A stretch of DNA of 64,000 nt, taken from contig NZ_FNVT01000008.1 of assembly GCF_900108335.1 (NCBI RefSeq), positions 372,001-436,000 of the forward strand, read 5' to 3'. Source of the DNA: Nonomuraea solani. GTDB taxonomy: Bacteria; Actinomycetota; Actinomycetes; Streptosporangiales; Streptosporangiaceae. Positions 42,705 to 51,539 of the stretch are shown one piece after another; within the stretch, counting starts at the first letter, position 1, and the number at the start of each line of letters is the position of its first letter. Both the position numbers and the translations under genes were made by a program. The notes beneath the pieces were generated by a model, which saw nothing but the letters and a program-made list of their open reading frames with translations, had not been told where the DNA came from and searched no databases.

Positions 42705-43889
42705 GTGCACATCGACCTTGTTGACAGGGACCTATACGCGACCGCTGGACCACCCCACGACCAGCTCGCCTGGTTGCGCGCGAACAGCCCCGTCCACTGG
42801 CACGAGGGCGAGCCTGGCTTCTGGGCCGTCTCCAGGTACGAGGACGTCGTCCACGTGTCCCGGCACTCGGACCTGTTCTCCTCCCACAAGAAGCTCGCCC
42901 TCTTCGAGGATCTGAGCGAGGACCAGATCGCGCTGCAGCGCCTCATGATGCTCAACCAGGACCCGCCGGAGCACACGAGGCGGCGCTCCCTGGTCAACCG
43001 GGGCTTCACCCCGCGCACGATCGGGGCCCTCGAACAGCACATCCGCGACATCTGCGACGACCTCCTCGACAAGCTGACCGGCGAGGTCGACTTCGTCACC
43101 GAGATCGCCGCACCCCTCCCCCTCTACGTGATCTGCGAACTGCTCGGCGCGCCCGTGTCCGACCGCGACAAGGTGTTCAACTGGTCGAACCGCATGATCG
43201 GCGCCCAGGACCCCGACTACTCGGCCAGCCCAGAAGAGGGTTCGAACGCCGCCATGGAGGTCTACGCCTACGCCAACCAGCTCGCCGCCCAGCGCAGGGC
43301 GAACCCGAAGAACGACATCGTCACCAAGCTCCTGCAGCCGGACGAGCACGGCGAGACCCTCGACGAGAACGAGTTCGACCTGTTCGTCCTCCTCCTGGTG
43401 GTGGCCGGCAACGAGACCACCCGCAACGCGGCCTCCGGCGGCATGCTCGCGCTCTTCGAGCACCCGGACCAGTGGGACCGCCTGGTGGCCGACCCGACCA
43501 TGGCGAAGACGGCCTCTGACGAGATCGTCCGCTGGGTCTCGCCGGTCAACCTGTTCCGCCGTACGTCGACGACCGACCAGGTGCTGGGCGGGCAGCAGAT
43601 CAAGGCCGACGACAAGGTCGTGGTCTTCTACTCCTCCGCCAACCGCGACACCACGGTCTTCCCGGACGCCGAGGTCTTCGACATCGGCCGCGACCCGAAC
43701 CCGCACATCGGCTTCGGCGGCGGCGGTGCCCACTTCTGTCTCGGTAACCACCTGGCCAAACTGGAACTCCGCATCCTCTTCGAACAACTGGCCCGCCGCC
43801 ACCCCCGCCTCCGCCAAACGGGCCCGGCCCGGCGACTGCGCTCGAACTTCATCAACGGCATCAAGGAACTACCGATCACCATCGGCTGA
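42705..43889 (+). CDS. Cytochrome P450, probable steroid side-chain hydroxylase (CYP125/142-like)
   Basis: A 394-residue P450: I-helix VVAGNETTRNAASGG, K-helix ExxR (DEIVRWVSP), heme loop FGGGGAHFCLGNHLAKLELR with the Cys ligand, and the C-terminal LRSNFINGIKELPI seen in mycobacterial sterol P450s. The GTG at 42705 has AAGAGG eight bases upstream; an in-frame GTG three codons earlier is possible. An exact KstR-type site stands at its promoter, and the window's ferredoxin and alcohol dehydrogenase share that motif. It likely oxidises the terminal sterol carbon. Subfamily not proven. Minisatellites flank it on both sides. Confidence 0.85.
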   Translation: MHIDLVDRDLYATAGPPHDQLAWLRANSPVHWHEGEPGFWAVSRYEDVVHVSRHSDLFSSHKKLALFEDLSEDQIALQRLMMLNQDPPEHTRRRSLVNRGFTPRTIGALEQHIRDICDDLLDKLTGEVDFVTEIAAPLPLYVICELLGAPVSDRDKVFNWSNRMIGAQDPDYSASPEEGSNAAMEVYAYANQLAAQRRANPKNDIVTKLLQPDEHGETLDENEFDLFVLLLVVAGNETTRNAASGGMLALFEHPDQWDRLVADPTMAKTASDEIVRWVSPVNLFRRTSTTDQVLGGQQIKADDKVVVFYSSANRDTTVFPDAEVFDIGRDPNPHIGFGGGGAHFCLGNHLAKLELRILFEQLARRHPRLRQTGPARRLRSNFINGIKELPITIG

Positions 43890-45136
43890 CCTCTGGGAGG
43901 ACCGGGCACTGCCCCGAGCGGACAGGGCAGGGGGCGAGTAAAGGCTGGGCAGGGCACGGGCTGGGCTGGGCTGGGCACGGGCTGGGCTGGGCACGGGCTG
44001 GGCTGAGCTGGGCACGGGCTGGGCATGGACTGCGCTGGGCCGGGCAAGCCCCACCGGCGTGGTCCTGACCGCGTGATCCTGACCGCGTGATCCTGGACGG
44101 CGCAGGCCCGAATAGCGTGGACTCGAACCGGTGTCGGCCCGAACCGGCGTCGGCCCGAGCCGGCGTCGGCCCGAGCCGGCGTCGGTCCGAGCCGGCGTCG
44201 GTCCGAACGGCGTCGGTCCGAACGGCACAAGCCCGCCCAGCCGACAACGTGGGGCCCGAACGGGCTGAAACCGAACGGCGTGGGCCTGCGGTTCTGTCCC
44301 GTTCGGGGCCGCGAACGGGGGGTGGGTAAGCGGTGGCGGGATTTGCGGCGGGCGGCGCGGATGCGGGTGAGGATGCGTTTTGTGACTTCCGGGGCTGGGC
44401 GCCAGCCGCGTTCGATCAAGGCGTTCGCCACGTGCTCCAGTAGGTCGGCGGTTTGGGCGGGGATGACGTCTCGGCGGACGGCGATCACGCGCCAGCCCTT
44501 TCGCCGGAGCTCGTCTCGGCGGTCGGCGTCGTGTTGCCGGTCCGCCGGCGAGGTGTGGTGTTCCTGGCCGTCGTACTCGACCGCGACCTTGAACTCCTCC
44601 CAGCCCAGGTCGAGGTAGGCGAAGCGGTCTTCGCCCAGGTCGACCCGGATCTGGGTGGTGGGTCTGGGCAGGCCGCCCTCGACGAGGATGACCCGGAGCC
44701 AGCTCTCCCTGGGTGAGGCGGCTCCGCGGTCGGCGAGGCTGAGAGTGTCGCGCAGGGTCCACGAGTTGAGCGGGCGGTGCCACAGGGCCTCCAGGTCGAC
44801 GCCCCGGCGGGCGAACTGGTCGAGGATCGCCACGGCTTCCAGGCGCGGCAGCCGGCGAGCGCAGTCGAGGGCGGTGCGCTCCCTCGTCGTCAGGCGGATG
44901 CCTCGGTGGAGGGTGATGTCGTCGCGGGGAAGTGGCGCCAGGTAGGTGACGCAGTTGGGGAGGGCCAGGTGGGCTGGGGCGGTCAGCTCGATGGGCCAGC
45001 CGGGCTCGGCGGTGGCACCGATCTCCAGGCCCCACATGTGCGCCGCCGTCCGCCCGCAGACGACGGCCTGGAGAACTCCTTGGGTCACCCGCCTGGCCCG
45101 CTCGACCAAAAGCAGGGGCGAGGGCTCGGTGGACAT
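43628..45136 (-). CDS. DUF559 endonuclease-like protein with low-complexity read-through tail
   Basis: An N-terminal AbiEi-like region (VVCGRTAAHMWGLEIG, RGIRLTTRERTALDCARRLP) is followed by a DUF559/Vsr-like PD-(D/E)XK domain: AYLDLGWEEFKVAVEYDGQ, then RRDELRRKGWRVIAVRRDVI. The recognisable protein ends near 44330. No stop follows: the frame crosses the second minisatellite and 260 bases antisense to the P450 before stopping, so about 230 residues are repeat- or antisense-derived. Either the ancestral stop was lost by repeat invasion or the true end is obscured. Start is the ATG of MSTEPS; MTQHP 60 bases upstream is an alternative. Function unknown. Confidence 0.65.
   Translation of the reverse strand: MSTEPSPLLLVERARRVTQGVLQAVVCGRTAAHMWGLEIGATAEPGWPIELTAPAHLALPNCVTYLAPLPRDDITLHRGIRLTTRERTALDCARRLPRLEAVAILDQFARRGVDLEALWHRPLNSWTLRDTLSLADRGAASPRESWLRVILVEGGLPRPTTQIRVDLGEDRFAYLDLGWEEFKVAVEYDGQEHHTSPADRQHDADRRDELRRKGWRVIAVRRDVIPAQTADLLEHVANALIERGWRPAPEVTKRILTRIRAARRKSRHRLPTPRSRPRTGQNRRPTPFGFSPFGPHVVGWAGLCRSDRRRSDRRRLGPTPARADAGSGRRRFGPTPVRVHAIRACAVQDHAVRITRSGPRRWGLPGPAQSMPSPCPAQPSPCPAQPVPSPAQPVPCPAFTRPLPCPLGAVPGPPRGQPMVIGSSLMPLMKFERSRRAGPVWRRRGWRRASCSKRMRSSSLARWLPRQKWAPPPPKPMCGFGSRPMSKTSASGKTVVSRLAEE
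43925..44230. repeat. Minisatellite block downstream of the P450
   Basis: GGGCTGGGCAC-type units (about 43945-44050), then a 16-bp array, GTCGGCCCGAGCCGGC, starting at 44133 with four further copies at 16-base spacing. The 16-bp period breaks frame, so it is not conserved as protein repeats. It lies inside the open frame of the DUF559 gene. Confidence 0.85.
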
Positions 45137-45426
45137 GGTGGGCCCATGATGCTCGTCAGTCGTGGCGGGTGGGGTGGGGCGGGGGTGCTGGGTCATGCCG
45201 CTCAGGGTGCGCCGGTAGCGGGGAGCGGGGGTGCGCCGAATGGGGTTCTGTGGATGGGGGCCGGTTATCCACAGGAGGTGGGTCAAGGCAAGACCACGCG
45301 GCGGGGCCAACAGTGCGCCCGTAGCGGTGGTGCGCCACTGAACGGTCAGAGGCCGTTTCCCTGGACAGAGGCGAGCCCGCGACGGCGGGTGGCAGGCCAC
45401 GGCAGCGCGTAACGGATGATGATGTT
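45137..45426. other. Intergenic region between DUF559 gene and gmd
   Basis: 290 bases with no gene. An 8-bp inverted repeat CTGTGGAT / ATCCACAG (45248-45274) contains TTATCCACA, identical to a DnaA box, but nothing else suggests an origin. Two GTGCGCC-type repeats occur nearby. Confidence 0.4.
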
Positions 45427-46449
45427 TTAGGGCCAGGAGCTGTCCTGATCGGGGTCGCCGCCTTCGGAGAGGAGGCGGAGGTCGCTTTCGACCATCAGAG
45501 CGACCAGTTCGTCGAACGAGACGCGAGGTTCCCAGCCCAACTGCACCCGCGCCTTCTTCGGGTCCGCGCACAGCAGGTCCACCTCCGCCGGCCGGTGCAG
45601 CGCCTGGTCGGTCACGACGTACTGCTCCCAGTCCAGCCCCGCCGCCGTGAACGCCGCCTCCACCAGCTCCCTGACCGACTTCATCCGCCCGGTCCCGATC
45701 ACATAGTCCTCGGGGTTGGCCGCCCGCAGCATCAGGTGCATGGCCTTGACGTAGTCGCCCGCGAACCCCCAGTCGCGGCGCGCCTCCAGGTTGCCCAGCC
45801 GCAGCTCCGTGGCCAGCCCCAGCTTGATCCTGGCCACCCCGAGCGACACCTTCCTGGTGACGAACTCGGCCCCGCGGCGCGGCGACTCGTGGTTGAACAG
45901 GATTCCGGACACCGCGAACATCCCGTACGACTCCCGGTAGTTCTGCGTGAGGAAGTGCCCATAAGCCTTGGCCACCCCGTACGGCGAGCGCGGATGGAAC
46001 GCGGTGCGCTCGGTCTGCGGCGTCTCGCTCACCTGACCGAACATCTCGGAGGACGAAGCCTGATAAAAGCGGATTGACGCCGACCCTCCACCACCCCGCG
46101 ACACGCCCGAGCACACGCGAATCGCCTCAAGCATCCGCAGCACGCCCATCCCGGTCACCTCGGCCGTGAGCTCCGCCTGCTCCCACGACATGGGCACGAA
46201 CGAGATCGCCCCCAGGTTGTACACCTCGTCCGGCTGCACCCGCTCCACAGCCGAGATGAGCGACCCCTGGTCCAGCAGGTCCCCGCGCACCACCTGCACG
46301 TCCGCGAGCAGCTTCCGCATCCGGGACACGCGCGGGTTCGCCTGGCCGCGTGCCAGCCCCCAGACCTCGTACCCCTGGTCGAGCAGATGCTCCGCCAAAT
46401 AGGAACCGTCCTGGCCGGTGATGCCGGTGATCAGAGCGCGCCTGGCCAA
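45427..46449 (-). CDS. gmd: GDP-mannose 4,6-dehydratase
   Basis: A 340-residue extended SDR: cofactor motif LITGITGQDGSYLAEHLLDQ, catalytic Thr/Ser region FYQASSSEMFGQV and SPYGVAKAYGH (Tyr, Lys), NHESPRRGAEFVTRKV and RPAEVDLLCADPKKA. It makes GDP-4-keto-6-deoxymannose, precursor of GDP-deoxyhexoses. The TTG at 46449 has GGAGG five bases upstream; a TTG four codons earlier overlaps that site. No reductase partner is adjacent. It is divergent from a glycosyltransferase operon. Confidence 0.92.
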   Translation of the reverse strand: MARRALITGITGQDGSYLAEHLLDQGYEVWGLARGQANPRVSRMRKLLADVQVVRGDLLDQGSLISAVERVQPDEVYNLGAISFVPMSWEQAELTAEVTGMGVLRMLEAIRVCSGVSRGGGGSASIRFYQASSSEMFGQVSETPQTERTAFHPRSPYGVAKAYGHFLTQNYRESYGMFAVSGILFNHESPRRGAEFVTRKVSLGVARIKLGLATELRLGNLEARRDWGFAGDYVKAMHLMLRAANPEDYVIGTGRMKSVRELVEAAFTAAGLDWEQYVVTDQALHRPAEVDLLCADPKKARVQLGWEPRVSFDELVALMVESDLRLLSEGGDPDQDSSWP

Positions 46450-46530
46450 GGGGTCCTCCAACGATCGCTTACCCCATCCCTTTGAGACGGGAATGTACAG
46501 CTAAGCGCCTCGATAGGGCATCACGCCAGC

Positions 46531-46544
46531 TAGAACACGTTCCA
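46531..46544. promoter_or_regulatory. KstR-type operator between gmd and the GT4 operon
   Basis: TAGAACACGTTCCA matches TNNAACNNGTTNNA exactly and shares the first eleven bases with the P450 site. It is 82 bases from gmd and 157 from the glycosyltransferase, genes not usually tied to steroid catabolism. Confidence 0.65.
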
Positions 46545-46700
46545 CCGAACCACGCTCGGTTGCAGCAACGTCGCAGTTGGCACGGCCTTTAGCGGTCGTT
46601 GTGAACAATTCCAGCCGACCTACCGAATGGTAGCCTTCTCGGACTAAGGTCATCTTTCACGGTACACGCCCGGCTCAGGGCCCTACCGGCGGAGAAAGGG

Positions 46701-47969
46701 GTGTCCGTGCAGGAGCCAACGCTGCGGGGGTCCGGAACGCTGCGGATCGCGCTGCTGTCCTACCGCAGCAAGCCCACCTGCGGAGGCCAGGGGGTCTATC
46801 TCCGCCACCTCAGCCGCGAGCTGGTCGCGCTCGGTCACCACGTCGAGGTGTTCTCCGGCCAGCCGTATCCCGAGCTGGACGAGGGCGTCATCCTGCGCGA
46901 GGTGCCCAGCCTCGACCTCTACCGCGACGAAGACCCGTTCAGAACGCCCAAGCTGCACGAATACCGCGACTGGATCGACTGGCTCGAAGTCGGCACGATG
47001 TGGACCGCCGGGTTCCCCGAGCCGCTGACGTTCACGCTGCGCGCCCACCGCGAGCTCAAGAAGCGCGTCGGCGACTTCGACGTCGTCCAGGACAACCAGA
47101 CCCTCGGGTACGGCCTCCTCGGCATCCAGAAGATGTTCCCCGTCGTCGGCACCATCCACCACCCCATCAGCGTGGACCGCCGCATCGAGCTGGAGGCCGC
47201 CAAGGGCGGCAAGAAGCTGAGCATGCGCCGCTGGTACGGGTTCGTGAAGATGCAGTCCCGCGTCGCGCCCCGCCTGAGCCCCATCCTGACCGTCAGCGAG
47301 TCGTCGCTGGCCGACATCCACCGCGACTTCAACGTCCCCCAGGCCAACATGCGCCTGATCCCGCTCGGCGTGGACACCCGCTACTTCCACCCGCGCCCGG
47401 ACAAGCCGAAGCGCCGGGGCTCGATCGTGGCCGTGGCCAGCGCCGACTCCCCCATGAAGGGCGTCGCGACGCTGCTGCGCGCCGTGGCGAAGCTGGCCAC
47501 CGAACGCGACGTGCACCTCACCGTCGTCAGCAAGCCCACCCCCGGCGGCCCCACCGAGCAGCTCGTCCAGGAGCTGTCCCTGCAGGACCGCGTGCGTTTC
47601 GTGCACGGCATCTCCGACGACGAGCTGGGCGAGCTGATCGCCACCTCGGAGATCTCCGTCGTGCCCTCGCTCTATGAGGGCTTCTCGCTGCCCGCCGTCG
47701 AGCACATGGCCTGCGGCACGCCCCTGGTCGCCAGCCGTACGGGCGCGCTGCCCGAGGTCGTGGGCGACGCCGCCGTACAGGTGCCGCCGGGCGACGCCGA
47801 GGAGCTGGCCACGGTGCTGCGCCGCCTGCACGACTCCCCCGAGGAGCGCGAGCGCGTGGGCAAGGCCGGATACGACCGCGTCATGGAGCGCTACACCTGG
47901 CGTGTCGTGGCCAAGAAGACCGTCGAGGCGTACCACGAGGCCATCGAGAACCATAAAAGGAGAGGCTGA
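46701..47969 (+). CDS. GT4-family glycosyltransferase
   Basis: A 422-residue GT-B enzyme: N-terminal acceptor domain (LRIALLSYRSKPTCGGQGVY, GTIHHPISVDRR), then donor domain with IPLGVDTRYFHP and the EX7E region SLYEGFSLPAVEHMACGTPL. GTG start with GGAG upstream. First of three genes on the plus strand with gaps of three bases or less; it transfers a sugar from a nucleotide donor. Donor from the adjacent GDP-mannose dehydratase branch is possible but unproven. Confidence 0.88.
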   Translation: MSVQEPTLRGSGTLRIALLSYRSKPTCGGQGVYLRHLSRELVALGHHVEVFSGQPYPELDEGVILREVPSLDLYRDEDPFRTPKLHEYRDWIDWLEVGTMWTAGFPEPLTFTLRAHRELKKRVGDFDVVQDNQTLGYGLLGIQKMFPVVGTIHHPISVDRRIELEAAKGGKKLSMRRWYGFVKMQSRVAPRLSPILTVSESSLADIHRDFNVPQANMRLIPLGVDTRYFHPRPDKPKRRGSIVAVASADSPMKGVATLLRAVAKLATERDVHLTVVSKPTPGGPTEQLVQELSLQDRVRFVHGISDDELGELIATSEISVVPSLYEGFSLPAVEHMACGTPLVASRTGALPEVVGDAAVQVPPGDAEELATVLRRLHDSPEERERVGKAGYDRVMERYTWRVVAKKTVEAYHEAIENHKRRG

Positions 47970-47972
47970 CCA

Positions 47973-48683
47973 GTGCTGACCGTGGACTTCGCCCGCCTTC
48001 CCGTGGGCCCCGGCACTCGCGTGCTCGACCTGGGCTGCGGCGGCGGCAGGCACGCCTTCGAGGTGCTGCGCCGGGGCGGGAACGTGACCGCGTTCGACAT
48101 GGACCAGGCGGAGCTGGACAGCGTGGCGGCCATGTTCGCGGCGATGGACAAGGCGGGCGAGGTGCCGCCGGACGCCACCGGCGAGACGGTCCAGGGCACG
48201 GCGCTGGACATGCCGTTCGAGGACGGCACCTTCGACCGGGTCATCGCGGCCGAGGTGCTGGAGCACATCCCCGACGACATGGCGGCCATGCGCGAGCTCT
48301 TCCGCGTGCTCAAGTCCGGTGGCACGGCGGCGATCACCGTGCCGAGCTTCCTGCCCGAGCGGATCTGCTGGGCCCTGGACGAGGACTACCACACCGCTCC
48401 CGGCGGCCACGTCCGCATCTACACGCTGGCCGAGCTGTCGGCCAAGCTGAAGTCCATCGGCTTCGAGATCGGCCCGCACCACCACGCTCACGGCCTGCAC
48501 GCGCCCTACTGGTGGATCAAGTGCGCGGTGGGGGTCAACAACGACGACCATCCGCTCGCGAAGGCGTACCACGAGCTGCTGGTCTGGGACATCATGAAGC
48601 GCCCGGCCGCGACCCGGATCGCCGAGGCCCTGCTCAACCCGGTCATCGGCAAGAGCGTGGTCCTGTACGTCAAGAAGCCATGA
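47973..48683 (+). CDS. Class I SAM-dependent methyltransferase
   Basis: A 236-residue methyltransferase: motif I TRVLDLGCGGGRHAFEVL, acidic strand VTAFDMDQAEL, and motif IV-like DGTFDRVIAAEVLEHIPDDM. GTG start three bases after the GT4 stop; stop overlaps the next ATG. Substrate presumably a lipid or sugar intermediate shared with its operon partners; not identifiable. Confidence 0.88.
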   Translation: MLTVDFARLPVGPGTRVLDLGCGGGRHAFEVLRRGGNVTAFDMDQAELDSVAAMFAAMDKAGEVPPDATGETVQGTALDMPFEDGTFDRVIAAEVLEHIPDDMAAMRELFRVLKSGGTAAITVPSFLPERICWALDEDYHTAPGGHVRIYTLAELSAKLKSIGFEIGPHHHAHGLHAPYWWIKCAVGVNNDDHPLAKAYHELLVWDIMKRPAATRIAEALLNPVIGKSVVLYVKKP

Positions 48684-49738
48684 TCTCCCGCGAGGAGGTC
48701 GTACGAACGGCCGAGTCCATCGCGGCGATCCAGCAGGACGACGGCGGCGTGCCGTGGCCGGAGGGGCACGTCGACGCCTGGAACCACATCGAGTGCCTGA
48801 TGGCGATGTCCGTCGCGGGCCTCGGTGAGCCGGTGCGCCGTGGTTACGCCTGGCTGGCCCGCCACCAGCGCGCCGACGGCTCCTGGCCGATGAAGCTGGT
48901 CGACGGTGTGCCCACCGAACTGGGCGGCGAGACCAACCACGCCGCCTACATCGCCGCCGGCATCTGGCACCACCACCTCGTCACCGGCGACCAGCGCTTC
49001 ACCGAGGAGAGCTGGCCGATGGTCAAGGCCGCGCTCGACTACGTGGCGGGGCTGCAGACCGAGCGGGGCGAGATCGTGTGGGAGCGCGACGCGCTGGGCA
49101 GGCCCTCGGCGTACGCGCTGCTCACCGGCTGCTCCTCCATCCACCAGGGCCTGCGCTGCGGCGTGCTGCTGGCCGAGCACCTGGGCGACCCGCAGCCGCA
49201 CTGGGAGCTGGCCGCCGACCGGCTGGCCCACGTGCTGACGTCGCACCCCGAGGCGTTCGCGGACAAGAGCCGCTACTCCATGGACTGGTACTACCCGGTG
49301 CTCGGCGGCGCGGTACGCGGCCGGCAGGCGTTCGAGCTGCTGGAACGCGAGTGGGCCACGTTCGTGGTGCCGGGGCTCGGCATCCGCTGCGTGTCCGACC
49401 AGCCGTGGGTGACGGGGGCCGAGACGTGCGAGCTGGTGCTGGCGCTGGACGCCCTGGGCGACCGGGAGCGGGCCGTCGCGCTGTTCGCCGACATGCAGCA
49501 CCTACGGCACGAGGACGGCTCGTACTGGACCGGCTGGCAGTTCGCCAACCGCAAGCACTTCCCCCACGAGCGCTCCGGCTACACCGCCGCCGCCACGATT
49601 CTGGCGGCCGACGCGCTGTCCGGGTTCTCGGCGGGGGCGGGGCTGTTCAGGGATCTCGCGGGTACGTCCGTGTTCGACCCGGACGTGTGCGGGTGCGCCG
49701 CCGACACGGGGCTGCGCGCCTCGGCCGAAGGCCACTGA
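48680..49738 (+). CDS. Prenyltransferase/squalene-cyclase-like alpha-barrel protein
   Basis: A 352-residue all-helical protein with repeat elements of the terpene-cyclase/prenyltransferase toroid: AAIQQDDGGVPWPEGHVDAW, WLARHQRADGSWPMKLVDG, HLRHEDGSYWTGWQFANRKH. The DxDD acid motif of squalene-hopene cyclases is not seen, so cyclase activity is not supported. Coupled to the methyltransferase (ATGA overlap). Its role with a GT4 and a methyltransferase is unknown; envelope lipid tailoring is a guess. Confidence 0.78.
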   Translation: MISREEVVRTAESIAAIQQDDGGVPWPEGHVDAWNHIECLMAMSVAGLGEPVRRGYAWLARHQRADGSWPMKLVDGVPTELGGETNHAAYIAAGIWHHHLVTGDQRFTEESWPMVKAALDYVAGLQTERGEIVWERDALGRPSAYALLTGCSSIHQGLRCGVLLAEHLGDPQPHWELAADRLAHVLTSHPEAFADKSRYSMDWYYPVLGGAVRGRQAFELLEREWATFVVPGLGIRCVSDQPWVTGAETCELVLALDALGDRERAVALFADMQHLRHEDGSYWTGWQFANRKHFPHERSGYTAAATILAADALSGFSAGAGLFRDLAGTSVFDPDVCGCAADTGLRASAEGH

Positions 49739-49854
49739 TCCGGCGCACAAGGGCTTTTGCGGGTTCTTTGCCGGGAAATCCGGTGCGCCGCCGATGACCG
49801 GCGCATGGCGCTTACTAGCTTCTGAGTGACGTACGAGGCGTCTTCGGGGGAAGC

Positions 49855-50850
49855 GTGGGCGACACGGGAACAACTTCGTTCTTGGACCAGGTCAGGACTG
49901 AGCCGACACTGTCACCTGCGAGAGGGCTGCGGAGGTTCCTGGCCAAGGATCCGCTGGAGTCCGATCTGAGCCGGCGCAGGTTCCGGCTCAGGGGCGGAGC
50001 TACTCGGACGGTCTTCACGAATGCCGAAAAGTCGTATGTTTTCGGCTTCAACGCGGCTATGTCGCGTGAAGTGGAGAAGATCGAGGAGATTCCGGAAGCG
50101 CAGCGCCCCTTCGGCTACGAAGGCGCGGCCGCCGCCTGCACCGTACTCGATCTCCTCACTCTGACTCGGGGCCGGCGCCTTCACGAGCTACTTGCCGGCC
50201 CCGCCCAGCATCACCGCCACGCCGCCTACCTCGGCGCCGGGCGCGGGTACGCGCTGCTGCGGCTGCGCCCGGTCTGGGGCGCGCGGCGGGCGCACCCGCT
50301 GCTGCGGTGGCTGGCGGTGGACGGGTTCGGGTTCCAGTGGAGCCTGGCCAGGGCCGATCGCATGGTGGGCGAGCGCACGATGCCCGATCTGCTGACGCGG
50401 GCGCACTGCGCGGTGTTCGACCAGGGGCTGGGGCGGCTCCTCTGGTATCACGACTGCGCCTCGCCCGACGACGCCGCCGCCCGCATCTGTGGATATCCGG
50501 CGGGGCGGCGGGCGGACCTGTGGAGCGGGATCGGGTTCGCGGCGACGTACACGGGCGGGGCCGAGGCCGACGAGCTGTGGTGGCTGACCGAACACGCGGG
50601 GGCGGACGGGTTCAGGGCGCACCTGGCGCAGGGGTGCGCGTTCGCCGTGACCGCCCGGCTGCGGTCGGGCGAACTGCCCGACCACGTGGCGCAGGCCGTG
50701 CCGATCCTGGCGGGGGCCGAGCCCGAGGAGGCGGCCTCGTGGACGGACCAGGCGCTCATCGCGCTCGGGCACGAGGCGCACACGCACGAGGACTTCCAGA
50801 ACTGGCAGTCACAGACCCGCCGCTCCTGGACCCGCCGCCACCGGCTCTAG
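49855..50850 (+). CDS. DUF1702 family protein
   Basis: A 331-residue protein matching DUF1702: RPFGYEGAAAACTVLDLLTL, GRRLHELLAGPA, HAAYLGAGRGYALLRLRPVW, HPLLRWLAVDGFGFQWSL. Relatives occur near enediyne and other polyketide genes but have no settled function. No polyketide synthase is present here. GTG start after CGGGGGAAG. It ends on a CTAG shared with the stop codon of the convergent methyltransferase. Confidence 0.82.
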   Translation: MGDTGTTSFLDQVRTEPTLSPARGLRRFLAKDPLESDLSRRRFRLRGGATRTVFTNAEKSYVFGFNAAMSREVEKIEEIPEAQRPFGYEGAAAACTVLDLLTLTRGRRLHELLAGPAQHHRHAAYLGAGRGYALLRLRPVWGARRAHPLLRWLAVDGFGFQWSLARADRMVGERTMPDLLTRAHCAVFDQGLGRLLWYHDCASPDDAAARICGYPAGRRADLWSGIGFAATYTGGAEADELWWLTEHAGADGFRAHLAQGCAFAVTARLRSGELPDHVAQAVPILAGAEPEEAASWTDQALIALGHEAHTHEDFQNWQSQTRRSWTRRHRL

Positions 50851-51488
50851 ATGCCTGGTCCCACGCGTTCCAGAACCCGCAGTGAGCCCTCCACGGCCAC
50901 CTCGCCGAAGGCGCCCGACGCGACCGCCCGCTGATAGACGTGGTACGGCGCCTGCCCGCCCGTGGCCGGATCCGGATAGACGTCGTGGAAGACGAGCGCG
51001 CCGCCGGTCATGACGTGCGGCGCCCAGCCCTCGTAGTCGCGCGTCACCGGCTCCTCGGAGTGACCGCCGTCGATGAACAGCATGCCCAGCGGCCTGTTCC
51101 AGAGCCCGGCCACCCGCTCCGACCTCCCGACGATCGCGATCACCTCCTCTTCCAGCCCGGCGGCCGCGATCGTGGTGCGGAACGTCGGCAGCGAGTCCAT
51201 CTTGCCGAACCGGGGGTCCACCAGCGTCGGATCGTGGTGCGCCCAGCCCGGCTGGATCTCCTCGGAGCCCCGGTGGTGGTCCACCGTGACGACCACGGAT
51301 CCGGCCTGTCTGGCCGCGGCGCCGAGATAGATGGCGGACTTGCCGCAGTAGGTGCCGATCTCGCAGATCGGGCCGAGTTTGCCGTAGCGGCAGGCCGTCT
51401 CGTACAAGGCCAGACCCTCGGCGGGCGGCATGAATCCCTTGGCGTGCTTCGCTGCGTAGAGCAGCTCTGACGGCATCGTCATAGGCAT
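50847..51488 (-). CDS. SAM-dependent methyltransferase (family 24-like)
   Basis: A 213-residue O-methyltransferase-type protein: PICEIGTYCGKSAIYLGAA (motif I), VVVTVDHHRGSEEIQPGW, MLFIDGGHSEEPVTRDYEGW and GALVFHDVYPDPATGG, with the acidic metal-like residues of catechol-type enzymes. Start at ATG of MPMTMPS. Convergent with DUF1702; the two stop codons (TAG) interlock in one CTAG. Substrate unknown. Confidence 0.85.
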   Translation of the reverse strand: MPMTMPSELLYAAKHAKGFMPPAEGLALYETACRYGKLGPICEIGTYCGKSAIYLGAAARQAGSVVVTVDHHRGSEEIQPGWAHHDPTLVDPRFGKMDSLPTFRTTIAAAGLEEEVIAIVGRSERVAGLWNRPLGMLFIDGGHSEEPVTRDYEGWAPHVMTGGALVFHDVYPDPATGGQAPYHVYQRAVASGAFGEVAVEGSLRVLERVGPGI

Positions 51489-51539
51489 GAACCCTAGCCG
51501 AACCGAATAACATTCCAGCGGACTCTTGCCGGGCCGTTC

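Noticed and set aside
45249..45273. Inverted pair of DnaA-box-like words (TGTGGAT and TTATCCACA)
   Set aside because: Only one full box; no dnaA, dnaN or AT-rich unwinding region nearby. Likely chance.
48680..49738. Squalene-hopene cyclase
   Set aside because: No DxDD motif and about half the expected length; only the barrel-type repeats match.
49855..50850. Enediyne biosynthetic cluster suggested by DUF1702
   Set aside because: No polyketide synthase, enediyne cassette or tailoring set in the window; DUF1702 also occurs alone.
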